Below, one piece after another: positions 8,809 through 17,609 of a stretch of 64,000 bases of DNA. The stretch covers positions 1 through 64,000 of the forward strand of contig NZ_BBWZ01000027.1 of the NCBI RefSeq assembly GCF_001015055.1. The letters run 5' to 3'. Below the pieces are notes generated by a model that had not been told where the DNA came from, did no database searches, and was given only the letters and a program-made list of their open reading frames with translations. Positions within the stretch are counted from its first letter, which is position 1. Each line of letters opens with the position of its first letter. The position numbers were made by a program, and so were the translations under genes. This stretch comes from Aneurinibacillus tyrosinisolvens (lineage in GTDB: Bacteria; Bacillota; Bacilli; Aneurinibacillales; Aneurinibacillaceae).

Positions 8809-9294
8809 ATGGGGGTAACAGACAATGCTAGTATCTTTACTATTGCTCAACATGGTGATTTCGATACATTCATAAAAAAATTTGATAAGAGTGATATCAA
8901 CAAAAAGAGCGAAGCTGGTTCAAGTTTGCTTCACCATGCGATTGCTGGCAGGAATTTTGATATTGCCTTGTTTCTAATACAAAATAATATAGATGTTAAT
9001 ATTACGAATATAGACGGACAAACTCCATTACATCTAATATGTATACATCCAAACTTGGAAGTGGCCAAGGAAATACTCAACAAAGGCGGAGATATAAATA
9101 TAAGGGATAAATATGGAAACAATGCTTTGTGGAGTGCCGTTTTTAATTCCAAAGGAAAATATTATGGTATGGTGGAACTTTTCATGCAAAAAACTCCGGA
9201 TTTAACTACTAAGAATAAGGCAGGAAAATCACCGTTAGATTTTGCTACACAAATAAATAATGAAAAACTAATTGATATTTTAAAAAATCAATAA
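8809..9294 (+). CDS. Ankyrin-repeat protein, likely immunity protein
   Basis: The start ATG 8809 lies seven bases after AAAGGAGG; an upstream in-frame ATG at 8776 overlaps the toxin stop and has no ribosome site. The 161 residues form about four ankyrin repeats: GSSLLHHAIAGRNFDIALFL, GQTPLHLICIHPNLEVAKE, GNNALWSAVFNSKGKYY and GKSPLDFATQINNEKLIDI. Ankyrin proteins are one of the recurrent immunity classes directly downstream of polymorphic toxins, and this gene follows the nuclease remnant by 30 bp. AT-rich codon use differs from the GC-richer WXG gene before it, typical of cassette-like toxin tips. The immunity role is inference. Confidence 0.75.
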   Translation: MGVTDNASIFTIAQHGDFDTFIKKFDKSDINKKSEAGSSLLHHAIAGRNFDIALFLIQNNIDVNITNIDGQTPLHLICIHPNLEVAKEILNKGGDINIRDKYGNNALWSAVFNSKGKYYGMVELFMQKTPDLTTKNKAGKSPLDFATQINNEKLIDILKNQ

Positions 9295-9402
9295 TATAAC
9301 AATAGTATACTAATTCCAATAGGTACCCCCTTTGTGATAACTGTCTCTTGTTACTTAATGGTCAGGTTAAACCAAAAGTTAGATAACTCACTGGAGGAGA
9401 AT

Positions 9403-9960
9403 ATGAGAAGTAATGCTGAAATCTTTCTAGAACGGTTAGAAGATTTATTCGGTGAAGCTGATGTTATTAGAAAGATTGATTCTAATGACGGAAATACACC
9501 AATTCATGTATTTTTTTATTACAATTTGCCAGAAGAAGGGATGCTAACTTCTGTTACATATGGATTGTCAGAAGGAAATCACCCAGAGTGGAAAAATGGA
9601 AGACCAGAAATAATTTTAACGCTTGAAACTCAAGATGAAAACTGGGGGTTAGCAACAGCTTATTTTGCGTCACAATTTAGAGGAGAAAAGAGTTTTTCTT
9701 ATGCTTCCCTATTTACCTTAGATACGCCCATTTCAAATGAATCTGAAATGATTGGGTTCTTTGTTTTTGCTCCTTCAATAGTAGACAGCGAAAATTCAGT
9801 TATTAAAATGCCTGGTAAGCCAATTAATTTAGTTGGAATGTATCCAATCTATAAAGAAGAGATTGCCCTTTATCAATCCATTGGATTGGAAAAGTTTTGG
9901 CATTTGGAGAATTTTGATTTATATGATGTTAAAAGGAAAAACTTAGGTAAAAAAGAGTGA
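9403..9960 (+). CDS. Suppressor-of-fused (SUFU) domain protein, likely immunity
   Basis: I chose ATG 9403 behind GGAGGAG; longer versions start without a ribosome site. The 185 residues look like a bacterial SUFU domain: VTYGLSEGNHPEW with a conserved ExILTLETQDENW-type strand, a FFVFAPS strand and a LVGMYPIYKEEIALYQSIG segment near the C-terminus (LEKFWHLENFDLYDV). SUFU-like proteins are a well-known immunity class in polymorphic toxin loci. It sits 108 bp after the ankyrin gene on the same strand and is as AT-rich. It may protect against the neighbouring nuclease or be an orphan kept from an older toxin tip. Confidence 0.75.
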   Translation: MRSNAEIFLERLEDLFGEADVIRKIDSNDGNTPIHVFFYYNLPEEGMLTSVTYGLSEGNHPEWKNGRPEIILTLETQDENWGLATAYFASQFRGEKSFSYASLFTLDTPISNESEMIGFFVFAPSIVDSENSVIKMPGKPINLVGMYPIYKEEIALYQSIGLEKFWHLENFDLYDVKRKNLGKKE

Positions 9961-9967
9961 TTCTCTA

Positions 9968-10004
9968 CCCCAGACGAGTTATCAAAGCTTGTCTGGGTTT
10001 TCTT
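9968..10004 (+). terminator. Terminator of the immunity operon
   Basis: CCCAGACGAG (9968-9977) pairs with CTTGTCTGGG (9988-9997), with one internal mismatch, and is followed by a T-rich run. Confidence 0.8.
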
Positions 10005-10047
10005 TTGTTCTCCCTGGTTATTATGGATTAAGTTTAGAAGGGATTAC

Positions 10048-10371
10048 ATGCTGCTCATGCCTTCGGCACTGAAAATGTTTCACCCTGTTCATACATTTGT
10101 AAGCAAATTCGTTACTAACTTTGAAGCGAGAGAACTTCATGCGGATATTTTTGTGAATGGCAAATTGGTTTATGAAGTTCCCTCCATTCATGAAGTGAAA
10201 AGATTTGCCTGAGATAACTTAAACTATTTGTGGGATGAATACAAACGGGCATTCAATCCGGAAGAATACCCGGTAAATTTGAGCCAAAAATGCTGGGATA
10301 ACAAGATACGTAACATTCAAGAGGTTAAAAGTAAGTTAGAAGGGACGAAGAAGCGGATGGAGGAAACATAG
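10048..10371 (+). pseudogene. pncB: Nicotinate phosphoribosyltransferase C-terminal remnant
   Basis: Reading from 10048 gives LKMFHPVHTFVSKFV, NFEARELHADIF, GKLVYEVPS, then a TGA stop near 10210. The same frame resumes with DNLNYLWDEYK, NPEEYPVNLSQKCWDNK and ends at TAG 10371. This is the C-terminal 100 residues or so of a PncB-type enzyme of NAD salvage. The catalytic core is absent, so the fragment cannot function. No second frame break is seen, only the nonsense codon. It may mark one edge of the inserted toxin island, or be the scar of a rearrangement. Confidence 0.75.
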
Positions 10372-10386
10372 GTGAATTGAAGGAAA

Positions 10387-10424
10387 GCTCCTGCTGAAAA
10401 AGCACATTGCAGGAGCCTATTTGT
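10387..10424. terminator. Hairpin between pncB relic and mqnD
   Basis: GCTCCTGC (10387-10394) pairs with GCAGGAGC (10409-10416) in a 14-nt loop. It lies just past the mqnD stop, so it could end the mqnB-mqnD transcript on the minus strand. The T-run is modest on both sides. Confidence 0.55.
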
Positions 10425-10435
10425 TTAGAATGTTC

Positions 10436-11275
10436 TTATCGAAGTAACGCCAAATCAAATTCCGGCACAAGGCCTTCCTTTGCTGCCCGGGTGAGCAGAG
10501 CCGTTACCGCCGCATACCCGTCCTCACCTAAATTACCGGTGAACTTGTTTACATACAAATCAATATGTGCCTGAGCTACTTCAGGGGACAACTCCTGGGC
10601 ATGGCTCATGACATACTCCTGCGACGCCTCCGGATGTGCCCACGCATATTCAACCGACGCATGCACCCAGCCGGAAATCGCCTCCAGATCCAGAGATCGG
10701 CGGGCGATGATGGCTCCCAGGGGAATCGGCAGGCCTGTATCCGCCTCCCACCAACTGCCCAAATCAACCAGCATGTCTAACCCATACGACGGGTATGTAA
10801 AGCGTGCCTCATGGATAACCAGCCCTGCATCGATTAAGCCGTCGCGTACAGCCGGCATGATTTCATGGAAAGGCATAATCACGATTTCACCCACGCCTCC
10901 AGGCACATTCTGGGCTGCCCACAGCCGGAACAGGAGGTAGGCAGTTGAGCGCTCGCTAGGTACCGCGACCCGCTTGCCGGACAGAGCCGCCGGATTCTTC
11001 GCGCTGGCGGTTCCGCCGTTTGTTAATACGAGCGGACCGCAGCCCCTGCCCAGTGCGCCTCCGCATGGGAGCAGCGCATACTCGGACAGTACCCAGGGCA
11101 GGGCTGCATATGAAATCTTAAGCACTTCCGGTCCAGTAGAGTTGGCCGCCATCGTATTGGTAATATCAATGTCTGCATACGTAACATCTAGCTTCGGTGC
11201 ACCGGGAATGAGTCCGTGTGCCCAGGCATGAAAAACAAAAGTATCGTTCGGACAAGGGGAAAAAGCAATCTTCAT
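10436..11275 (-). CDS. mqnD: 1,4-dihydroxy-6-naphthoate synthase MqnD
   Basis: This enzyme acts on cyclic dehypoxanthinyl futalosine to release 1,4-dihydroxy-6-naphthoate in the futalosine route to menaquinone. The 279-residue product begins MKIAFSPCPNDTFVFHAWAHG, the hallmark start of MqnD, and has the two-lobed fold of periplasmic-binding-like enzymes with the loop VLKISYAALPWVL and the VIHEARFTYPSYGL segment. The start ATG 11275 follows GGAGG by seven bases and overlaps the mqnB stop by one base (TAATG), implying translational coupling. The rest of the pathway (mqnA, mqnC, mqnE) is not in this window. Confidence 0.93.
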   Translation of the reverse strand: MKIAFSPCPNDTFVFHAWAHGLIPGAPKLDVTYADIDITNTMAANSTGPEVLKISYAALPWVLSEYALLPCGGALGRGCGPLVLTNGGTASAKNPAALSGKRVAVPSERSTAYLLFRLWAAQNVPGGVGEIVIMPFHEIMPAVRDGLIDAGLVIHEARFTYPSYGLDMLVDLGSWWEADTGLPIPLGAIIARRSLDLEAISGWVHASVEYAWAHPEASQEYVMSHAQELSPEVAQAHIDLYVNKFTGNLGEDGYAAVTALLTRAAKEGLVPEFDLALLR

Positions 11276-11946
11276 TATAAGACCTCCAATAGTACTGAAC
11301 TTGCTGCTTCTAATACTTGTAAAGCTTCTCCGATCCGCCATGCGGCCCGATTGCGTGGGCCGACAGCGTTCGAGATGGCCCGGATTTCCAGAACGGGCAT
11401 GCCATGGCCTTGAGCTGCGGTAGCTACGCCATAGCCTTCCATCGCCTCGGCGGCGGCCCCTGGCACCCGTGCAGCCAATTGCGCAGCGGTCGCTGCGCTG
11501 CCTGTCACGGTTGACACGGTGAGCACAGGCCCCATATTGGCCGGCAAACCGGCTGCTTTGAACGCTTCCGTGACCCGTGCCGCCAGATAAGAATCGACCG
11601 GGACGCGGGCGGAGCCGAAGCCCAGTTCGTCCAGGCTGGAAAAACCTTCCTGGGTTTCCGCTCCCAGGTCGGCGGCGATGATTTCACTTGCCACAACTAA
11701 CGAGCCCACATCAGCTTTGCCGGCAAAGCCGCCCCCGATTCCGACGCACACAACCAGGCCATATTCGGCTGTTGCCAGCGTTCTCGCGGTGCTTGCCGCG
11801 GCGGCTGCCGTGCCGACGCCTCCGATCAGGACATCAAATCTGCTGTTGTCATGAAGCCCGCGCAATACTGCGTCTCTCTCCACCGCGACCGAGGTCACCA
11901 CAAGTACGCGCAATCCCGGTTCTTCCTTCGTTCTACCAAAATCCAT
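11275..11946 (-). CDS. mqnB: Futalosine hydrolase MqnB
   Basis: This nucleosidase splits futalosine to hypoxanthine and dehypoxanthine futalosine, the second step of the alternative menaquinone pathway. The 223 residues form a purine-nucleoside phosphorylase-like fold: VLVVTSVAVERDAVLRGL at the N-terminus, GVGTAAAAAST, VCVGIGGGFAG, a STVTGSAATAAQLA segment and the active-site AEAMEGYGVA (Glu about residue 168, in the usual place), then EIRAISNAVGPRNRAAW. Start ATG 11946 follows AAAGGAGA. Alanine-rich and GC-rich compared with neighbours. It is coupled to mqnD. Confidence 0.93.
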   Translation of the reverse strand: MDFGRTKEEPGLRVLVVTSVAVERDAVLRGLHDNSRFDVLIGGVGTAAAAASTARTLATAEYGLVVCVGIGGGFAGKADVGSLVVASEIIAADLGAETQEGFSSLDELGFGSARVPVDSYLAARVTEAFKAAGLPANMGPVLTVSTVTGSAATAAQLAARVPGAAAEAMEGYGVATAAQGHGMPVLEIRAISNAVGPRNRAAWRIGEALQVLEAASSVLLEVL

Positions 11947-12093
11947 TCGTATAATCTCCTTTGTTCTGGTATCGATAAAGGCTTCTTAGACCGAGCAAAA
12001 TAGTGCCACTACTCAACGTTATCTCGAACTTAGCTCCGTGTAAAGGGGGGAGTGTACAAGAAGTATTTTACAAATCAAATTATAAATAAAACT

Positions 12094-12177
12094 ATCCAAA
12101 AATGAATAATTCAGATAAATTGAGTTATATCAGTGTCATTACTAAAAATAGCCAAAGCAAATTATTCAAAAATGGAT
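12094..12177 (+). promoter_or_regulatory. Two near-palindromic sites ATYCAAAAATGRAT
   Basis: ATCCAAAAATGAAT (12094-12107) and ATTCAAAAATGGAT (12164-12177) are near-palindromes; allowing for the central A-run, the two are mirror versions of each other (their outer arms are inverted copies). Their centres lie 70 bp apart, roughly 6.7 helical turns. They sit 35-118 bp before the activator start and also between divergent genes. They may be binding sites for the activator at 12212 itself (autoregulation) or for another regulator. Confidence 0.45.
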
Positions 12178-12211
12178 AAGTGGTTAAAATGCTGGCCAGA
12201 AAAGGAGAAAA

Positions 12212-13594
12212 ATGATGAATGCTTGTCGAGATGAGTGGAATGAAGACAGAGCGATTCTCCGTTCGTTAAAGGATGATATTCTTGTGATGGATACGGATGG
12301 TATTATTCTGGAGGCCAGTCAAATGACTGGCCAGATTTACAGCGTAGATACCAAAGCACTCATCGGAAAATCTGTTTATGACTTAGAAAAGCAGGGGATG
12401 TTTACCCCGGCTGCAACACCGATGGTCATTAAAGAAAAGAAGAAAATTACGTTTGTGCAGACGACGGGTGAAGGGAAGAAACTGCTTGTCACCGGTATCC
12501 CTGTCTTTAATCCGGAAGGCGAACTCGTGCGGGTCGTCAGCTACTCGCACGATGTGACGGACCTGATGAATTTCAAGGAATATTTAGAGGTTATAGAAGA
12601 GGATATGGAAAGGGTCAAAAGCGAACTGCACGTACTGCGCAATAAGCACCTGTATGCGGATGGCATTATTGCCAATAGCCACGAAATGAGTAAGGTAATT
12701 GATACGTCCCTGCGTGTAGCGGAAGTGGACGCCAACGTTCTTTTGCTTGGAGAGTCGGGAGTTGGCAAGTCTTTAATTGCGAAGTTCATCCATAATAAAA
12801 GCGAGCGGAACAGGGGACCGTTCATTGAGGTCAATTGCGGGGCAATTCCGGAAACATTATTTGAAGCTGAATTTTTTGGTTATGAGGCGGGAGCTTTTAC
12901 GGGGGCAAATCGCAATGGAAAGGTAGGTCTCGCTGAACTTGCGGAAGGCGGCACGCTGTTTTTAGACGAGGTGGGAGAGCTATCGCCTATCCACCAGGTT
13001 AAGCTGCTCAAGTTTATTCAGGAAAAGCAGTTTTACCGCGTAGGCGGCACCAGGCTCAGGAACGTTGACTTTCGCCTGATTGCTGCGACGAATCGGGATT
13101 TAAAAGCCGCGGTGACGGAGAAGGGGTTTCGGGAGGATTTGTACTTCCGGCTTAATGTTGTTCCCCTTACCATTCCTCCGCTGCGGGAAAGGCTAGAGGA
13201 TATCCTGCCGCTTATCGAATATTTCCTGCAGTATTTTGAAAAAAAGTATAAACGCAGCCGAAAGCTGGACGAGGCGGTTATCCAGCGGCTTGTTTACTAT
13301 GAGTGGAAGGGAAACGTGCGTGAACTTATTAATGTGATTGAGCAGCTGGTTGTGATGTCTCCCTCTGCCTTGATCACGGCTGAACACCTTCCTCAGCACA
13401 TCGTCTCATATGCTAACCTGCCTCTTTTTTATGAAAATGATAACAGAACGCTCCCCGAAATTTTAGCTGATATTGAGAAACAGGTACTTATCAAAGCAAA
13501 GCAGCGCTGCAGAACAACGATAGAGATGGCGAAAGCATTAGGCATTAGTCAGCCATCTGTAGTCAGAAAGCTAAAATTACACAGAATAAAATGA
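12212..13594 (+). CDS. PAS-domain sigma-54 activator (RocR/TyrR-like)
   Basis: This 460-residue enhancer-binding protein has a PAS sensor (about residues 15-115, [14 protein letters not shown]), a linker coiled coil, an AAA+ domain and a C-terminal helix-turn-helix. The ATPase has Walker A GESGVGKS, the sigma-54 contact loop GAFTGA, Walker [11 protein letters not shown] and the arginine-finger region ATNRDL. The HTH ([20 protein letters not shown]) is of the TyrR type. Start ATG 12212 follows AAAAGGAG. It is divergent from mqnB and directly upstream of a clear -24/-12 promoter, so it most likely activates the operon at 13650. The PAS domain presumably senses the substrate or a metabolite; no heme or flavin ligand is evident. 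Confidence 0.9.
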   Translation: MMNACRDEWNEDRAILRSLKDDILVMDTDGIILEASQMTGQIYSVDTKALIGKSVYDLEKQGMFTPAATPMVIKEKKKITFVQTTGEGKKLLVTGIPVFNPEGELVRVVSYSHDVTDLMNFKEYLEVIEEDMERVKSELHVLRNKHLYADGIIANSHEMSKVIDTSLRVAEVDANVLLLGESGVGKSLIAKFIHNKSERNRGPFIEVNCGAIPETLFEAEFFGYEAGAFTGANRNGKVGLAELAEGGTLFLDEVGELSPIHQVKLLKFIQEKQFYRVGGTRLRNVDFRLIAATNRDLKAAVTEKGFREDLYFRLNVVPLTIPPLRERLEDILPLIEYFLQYFEKKYKRSRKLDEAVIQRLVYYEWKGNVRELINVIEQLVVMSPSALITAEHLPQHIVSYANLPLFYENDNRTLPEILADIEKQVLIKAKQRCRTTIEMAKALGISQPSVVRKLKLHRIK

Positions 13595-13597
13595 AAG

Positions 13598-13614
13598 TTG
13601 GCACATATTTTGCA
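13598..13614 (+). promoter_or_regulatory. Sigma-54 (-24/-12) promoter
   Basis: TTGGCAC-N5-TTGCA matches the RpoN consensus TTGGCACNNNNNTTGCA at every fixed base. It lies 36 bp before the aminotransferase start and directly after an RpoN activator gene. No competing sigma-A promoter is obvious in the 55-bp gap. Confidence 0.93.
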
Positions 13615-13649
13615 AAGTATATGGCAAACGGCACAGAGGGGGTTGTCAT

Positions 13650-14987
13650 ATGTCAGAAGACTGGAGTCATTTAGTGAGGAACATGCCGGAGCTGCTGGCC
13701 CCGACCATGGCCAAAGATCATCCGAATTTGCCTGTTGTTAAGGAAGAAGGTTGCTATTACTACGGATTGGACGGCAGAAAATATCTCGATTTTACGTCCG
13801 GGATTGCCGTAGCGAACACCGGCCACCGCCACCCGAAAGTCGTGCAGGCGATTAAAGATGCGGCGGATCAGCTGTTGCATGGCCCTTCCGGTGTTATTAT
13901 GTATGAATCGTTACTGCGCCTGGCGGAAGAGCTAGTTAAAATTATGCCGCAAGGATTGGACTGCTTCTTCTTTGCAAACAGCGGGACGGAAGCGATGGAA
14001 GGCGCAATCAAATTAGCGAAGTATGTAACAAAAAGACCGTATGTGATTTCTTTTACCGGCTGCTTTCACGGACGCTCGATGGGGGCGCTAAGCGTTACAA
14101 CTTCCAAAAGCAAATACCGAAAGTACATGCAGCCGAACTGGTTAGCCTATCAGCTACCCTACGCCAATGTGAAGGATTGTCCGGCCGGGCAGGACCCTGA
14201 AATCTACTTTGCCGAAAAACTGGAGAAGGATGCAGCCGCTCTTTTCCGCCACCAGGTGACACCGGAGGAAGTGGCCTGCATGGTTGTTGAACCGGTTCTG
14301 GGTGAAGGCGGTTATGTAATTCCGCCGCGGAGCTGGCTGCAAAAGATGCGGGAAATTTGCGATAGGCACAACATCCTTCTCATTTTTGATGAAATACAAA
14401 CCGGGTTCGGCCGCACAGGTGACTGGTTTGCGGCGCAGACCTTCGGTGTTACGCCTGATATTATGGCTGTTGCAAAAGGAATCGCTTCAGGGCTGCCGTT
14501 AAGCGCAACCGTGGCTTCAAAACAATTGATGAAACAATGGCCGCTCGGCAGCCACGGGACAACATTTGGTGGAAACCCGGTCGCCTGCTCGGCGGCGCTT
14601 GCTACGCTGGAGGTGTTCCGGGAAGAGCGACTCCTTGAAAATACAAGAACAGTGGGCCGCTATGCTTATGAGCGGCTGCAGGAAATAAGAGCTAAGCACC
14701 CTGTTATTGGTGACGTCCGAGCCGTCGGGTTAATGATTGGCATTGAAATTATTAACCCCCGTACCGGGGAGCCGGATGGGAAGGGGCTGCTTGACATTTT
14801 GGACCGCTGCCTGGAAAAAGGGGTGCTCTTCTACCTGTGCGGCAACAGCGGCGAAGTGGTACGGATGATTCCGCCGCTCACGGTTACGGTAGCCCAAATT
14901 GACGAGGGACTGCGTATGCTTGATGAAGCGCTTTTCGAATACGAATCGGGAGCAGGAATCGGGGCAGCATTATCCAACAGCCGATAG
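13650..14987 (+). CDS. Class III aminotransferase (GABA/omega-amino acid type)
   Basis: This PLP enzyme moves an amino group from an omega-amino acid to an oxo acid. The 445 residues carry family landmarks: [21 protein letters not shown] near the N-terminus, the phosphate-binding [18 protein letters not shown], the [11 protein letters not shown] segment, [18 protein letters not shown] with the PLP-contacting Asp, and the Schiff-base lysine in [16 protein letters not shown]. It is first in the operon, followed by a ureohydrolase and a Na+ symporter, so its likely substrate is the omega-amino acid released by the ureohydrolase, such as GABA or beta-alanine. Start ATG 13650 follows GAGGGGG. Confidence 0.88.
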   Translation: MSEDWSHLVRNMPELLAPTMAKDHPNLPVVKEEGCYYYGLDGRKYLDFTSGIAVANTGHRHPKVVQAIKDAADQLLHGPSGVIMYESLLRLAEELVKIMPQGLDCFFFANSGTEAMEGAIKLAKYVTKRPYVISFTGCFHGRSMGALSVTTSKSKYRKYMQPNWLAYQLPYANVKDCPAGQDPEIYFAEKLEKDAAALFRHQVTPEEVACMVVEPVLGEGGYVIPPRSWLQKMREICDRHNILLIFDEIQTGFGRTGDWFAAQTFGVTPDIMAVAKGIASGLPLSATVASKQLMKQWPLGSHGTTFGGNPVACSAALATLEVFREERLLENTRTVGRYAYERLQEIRAKHPVIGDVRAVGLMIGIEIINPRTGEPDGKGLLDILDRCLEKGVLFYLCGNSGEVVRMIPPLTVTVAQIDEGLRMLDEALFEYESGAGIGAALSNSR

Positions 14988-15024
14988 TAGTTGTGTTTTG
15001 ATTACTTGAAAATAAGGAGGAGGA

Positions 15025-16020
15025 ATGTACGTGTACCAGCCAAAAGATTCTTCACAATCCCCACGCTTTTGTGGAGTACGGACCTTTATGAGATTGGAAT
15101 GCCTGCGGGCAACAAGTGATGTCAATTTTGTCGTAGTAGGAGTGCCATTTGATACCGCTGCCTCCAACCGGACCGGTCAGCGGGGCGGCCCGCAGCACAT
15201 TCGTAACGCTTCCGTTCTGCTGCGCCCGTATAACCCAGACCAGGAGATTCAGATTTTCGAGTACTGTTCAGGAGTAGATTATGGAGACATTGATGTGGTG
15301 CCGGGAAACATTCATAAAACATATGAAAATATAGAGAAAGAGCTTACTTTTATTCTTGACAATGATATTACTCCGATTATTCTTGGCGGCGATCATTCTA
15401 TCTCCCTTGGTAATCTGCGGGCTTTTGCAAAGAAATTTGGGCCAGTTGCGCTCATTCATTTTGATTCACACAGCGATACATGGGATAACTACTATGGTGA
15501 GAAATATATGCATGGCACTCCTTTCCGCCGGGCAGTGGAAGAAGGCCTGCTCGATGTAGCCCATTCCATTCAAATTGGAATGCGCGGCCCGCTTTACGGA
15601 CCGGAGGACATGGACGATGCCAGGATTCTTGGCTTTGAAGTGCTGACAATGAGAGAAGTGAGGCAGATTGGGTATGCGGAAGTGCTGCATAACATTCGTC
15701 AACGTGTGGGAAACCGGCCTGTATTTGTTTCCTTTGATATTGACTTTGTCGATCCGGCTTATGCACCCGGAACAGGAACTCCGGAAGTCGGTGGACCGAC
15801 CAGCTATGAAGCACTTGAATTAGTGAGGGGGCTTGATGGACTGGATTTAGTCGGATTCGACCTGGTTGAGGTACTGCCGTCACATGATCACGGTGAAATT
15901 ACAGGGGGGCTGGCCGCTGCGGTCGCCTATGAAATGGTAACCCTTGTTGCGCTAAAGAAGCGAGCGAAGCAGGCAAAGCAACCACTTGGAAGCGGAGGTG
16001 CAGGATATGAAAACGCTTGA
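15025..16020 (+). CDS. Agmatinase/guanidino-acid ureohydrolase
   Basis: This 331-residue arginase-superfamily enzyme hydrolyses a guanidino compound to urea and an amine. The manganese ligands are visible: GGDHSISL, HFDSHSDTWD (Asp-x-His-x-Asp form), and SFDIDFVDPAYAPGTGTPEVGG. The segment VGVPFDTAASNRTGQRGGPQHIR matches agmatinase, guanidinobutyrase and guanidinopropionase more than arginase. Linked to an omega-aminotransferase and a symporter, a guanidino acid (4-guanidinobutyrate or 3-guanidinopropionate) is more plausible than agmatine, because the product would then be an omega-amino acid. A GTG two codons downstream of the chosen ATG 15025 is better spaced from AAGGAGGAGG and could be the true start. 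Confidence 0.85.
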   Translation: MYVYQPKDSSQSPRFCGVRTFMRLECLRATSDVNFVVVGVPFDTAASNRTGQRGGPQHIRNASVLLRPYNPDQEIQIFEYCSGVDYGDIDVVPGNIHKTYENIEKELTFILDNDITPIILGGDHSISLGNLRAFAKKFGPVALIHFDSHSDTWDNYYGEKYMHGTPFRRAVEEGLLDVAHSIQIGMRGPLYGPEDMDDARILGFEVLTMREVRQIGYAEVLHNIRQRVGNRPVFVSFDIDFVDPAYAPGTGTPEVGGPTSYEALELVRGLDGLDLVGFDLVEVLPSHDHGEITGGLAAAVAYEMVTLVALKKRAKQAKQPLGSGGAGYENA

Positions 16021-17425
16021 TGTGATCGTTATCCTTTTGTATTTTGCTGTGCTTATTGCTGTCGGCATCATTGGCTCGAAGCGGGCTAAAACTTCAGAGG
16101 ACTTCGCGCTTGCCGGGCGCAACCTTGGTTTTTTCATGTACCTGGGCTGCCTCGCCGCCGTTATCCTTGGCGGTGCATCAACGCTCGGCACCGCGAGGAT
16201 GGGGTACGAGTTCGGCATTAGCGGTATTTGGCTCGTGACGATGATCGGGTTTGGGATTATGGTGCTCGGGGTTGTTTTTGTTAAAAAAATCTCCGGGTTA
16301 AAAGTCACAACGATTAGTGAATTGCTAGGGAAGCGGTATAATACGGAAACAAGGCTGCTTAGTGCCGCAGTCGCCGCCATTTATACGCTTATGGTTTCGG
16401 TTACGCAAGTCATCGGGATGGGAACCATTATTAATGCTCTGCTCGGCTGGGATTTAACGATGTCGATGCTTATCGGTGGTGGAATCGTATTGTTCTACAC
16501 AATCCTTGGCGGGATGTGGAGCGTTACGGTTACGGATATTATTCAATTCATTGTTATGACGATTGGAATTTTCTTCATTATGTTTCCAATGAGCCTTTCG
16601 CACGCCGGCGGATGGGAGGCACTCACCACAAAGCTTCCGGCAGCCCATTTTGATTTTGCGAGCATTGGCGGCGGCCAGATTTTTCAATACTTCCTGCTGT
16701 ATTGCCTGGGGATGGTTGTGTCACAGGATATCTGGCAGCGTGTATTTACGGCCAGGACCGCAAAAATCTCCCGGACCGGTGCTGTTTTTGCCGGCCTGTA
16801 CAGTATCGCCTATGCCGTTGCAATCAGCATTATCGGGATGTGCGCCCTCGTGCTTCTGCCGGGATTGGAAAATAAACAGAACGTATTTGCCAATATGGCT
16901 ATGTCCATTTTACCATCCGGGGTATTGGGCCTAGTGCTGGCAAGTGTTTGTTCTGCGCTTATGTCCACGGCTTCGGGTACACTGCTTGCTTCGTCGACAC
17001 TGTTAACCAATGATATTATTAAGCAGTACTGGCTAAAAGATATCGGGGAGAAGCAAACGATTCTGCTCTCCCGGGTAACAACGCTGGCTGTTGGTGTCAT
17101 TGCCATTATATTCGCCATCTGGATCCAGGACGTGCTCGTTGCGTTAGACGTTGCATACGCGATTCTTTCGGGCGCTATTTTTGTTCCGACTGTGATAGGC
17201 TTCTTCTGGAAAAGGGCGACGGCAAAAGCCGGGTTCTATGCTATTATTGTTAGCACGGTCGTTGTTGTCGCAGGTCTTGCGGTGGAAGGGATTAGCTCAA
17301 CGAATCCAATTATGTATGGGATTGCTTCTAGTATCATTGTGATTATAGGTGTTTCCTATTTTGCGAATAAAGGGCCTGCGTATGCTGATTTGCAGCCTGA
17401 GGACGGGGAGCAGTTGGCCCCTTAA
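16007..17425 (+). CDS. Sodium:solute symporter (SSS family)
   Basis: This 472-residue membrane protein has about 13 helices, beginning LDVIVILLYFAVLIAVGIIGS, and the SSS signatures GRNLGFFMYLGCLAAVILGGAST and YTILGGMWSVTVTDIIQF. It imports an organic solute with Na+ in the cytoplasmic membrane. The start chosen, ATG 16007, follows GCGGAGGTG and overlaps the ureohydrolase stop by 14 bp, so the two are coupled. Context indicates uptake of the guanidino compound degraded by the upstream enzymes. A terminator follows directly. Confidence 0.9.
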   Translation: MKTLDVIVILLYFAVLIAVGIIGSKRAKTSEDFALAGRNLGFFMYLGCLAAVILGGASTLGTARMGYEFGISGIWLVTMIGFGIMVLGVVFVKKISGLKVTTISELLGKRYNTETRLLSAAVAAIYTLMVSVTQVIGMGTIINALLGWDLTMSMLIGGGIVLFYTILGGMWSVTVTDIIQFIVMTIGIFFIMFPMSLSHAGGWEALTTKLPAAHFDFASIGGGQIFQYFLLYCLGMVVSQDIWQRVFTARTAKISRTGAVFAGLYSIAYAVAISIIGMCALVLLPGLENKQNVFANMAMSILPSGVLGLVLASVCSALMSTASGTLLASSTLLTNDIIKQYWLKDIGEKQTILLSRVTTLAVGVIAIIFAIWIQDVLVALDVAYAILSGAIFVPTVIGFFWKRATAKAGFYAIIVSTVVVVAGLAVEGISSTNPIMYGIASSIIVIIGVSYFANKGPAYADLQPEDGEQLAP

Positions 17426-17445
17426 GCAGGATACGCATGAATCCA

Positions 17446-17486
17446 AACCTCTTTGGACTGTATATAAAGTCTAAAGAGGTTTTTTA
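17446..17486 (+). terminator. Terminator of the guanidino operon
   Basis: AACCTCTTTGGACT (17446-17459) pairs with AGTCTAAAGAGGTT (17468-17481), 13 of 14 pairs, followed by TTTTTT. Confidence 0.9.
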
Positions 17487-17525
17487 TGTAAAGCAAAATA
17501 TAGTAAGAAATAATAACATTATATT

Positions 17526-17554
17526 TTGACAATTATTACATAACGTGCTACTAT
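17526..17554 (+). promoter_or_regulatory. Sigma-A promoter of etfBA
   Basis: TTGACA (17526-17531), a 17-bp spacer and TACTAT (17549-17554). The GntR-type operator begins 10 bp downstream of the -10, a position suited to repression. Confidence 0.8.
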
Positions 17555-17563
17555 CTATACATA

Positions 17564-17580
17564 TTATCGATAATCGATAA
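17564..17580 (+). promoter_or_regulatory. GntR-type operator, copy 1
   Basis: TTATCGATAATCGATAA is a perfect inverted repeat of 8-bp arms around one central base. It lies between the -10 box and the etfB start. Three relatives occur at 20104, 20316 and 22496, all in promoter regions of the same gene cluster. Confidence 0.8.
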
Positions 17581-17609
17581 AATTATCAAAAAGAGGAAGG
17601 GTGGGCTCA

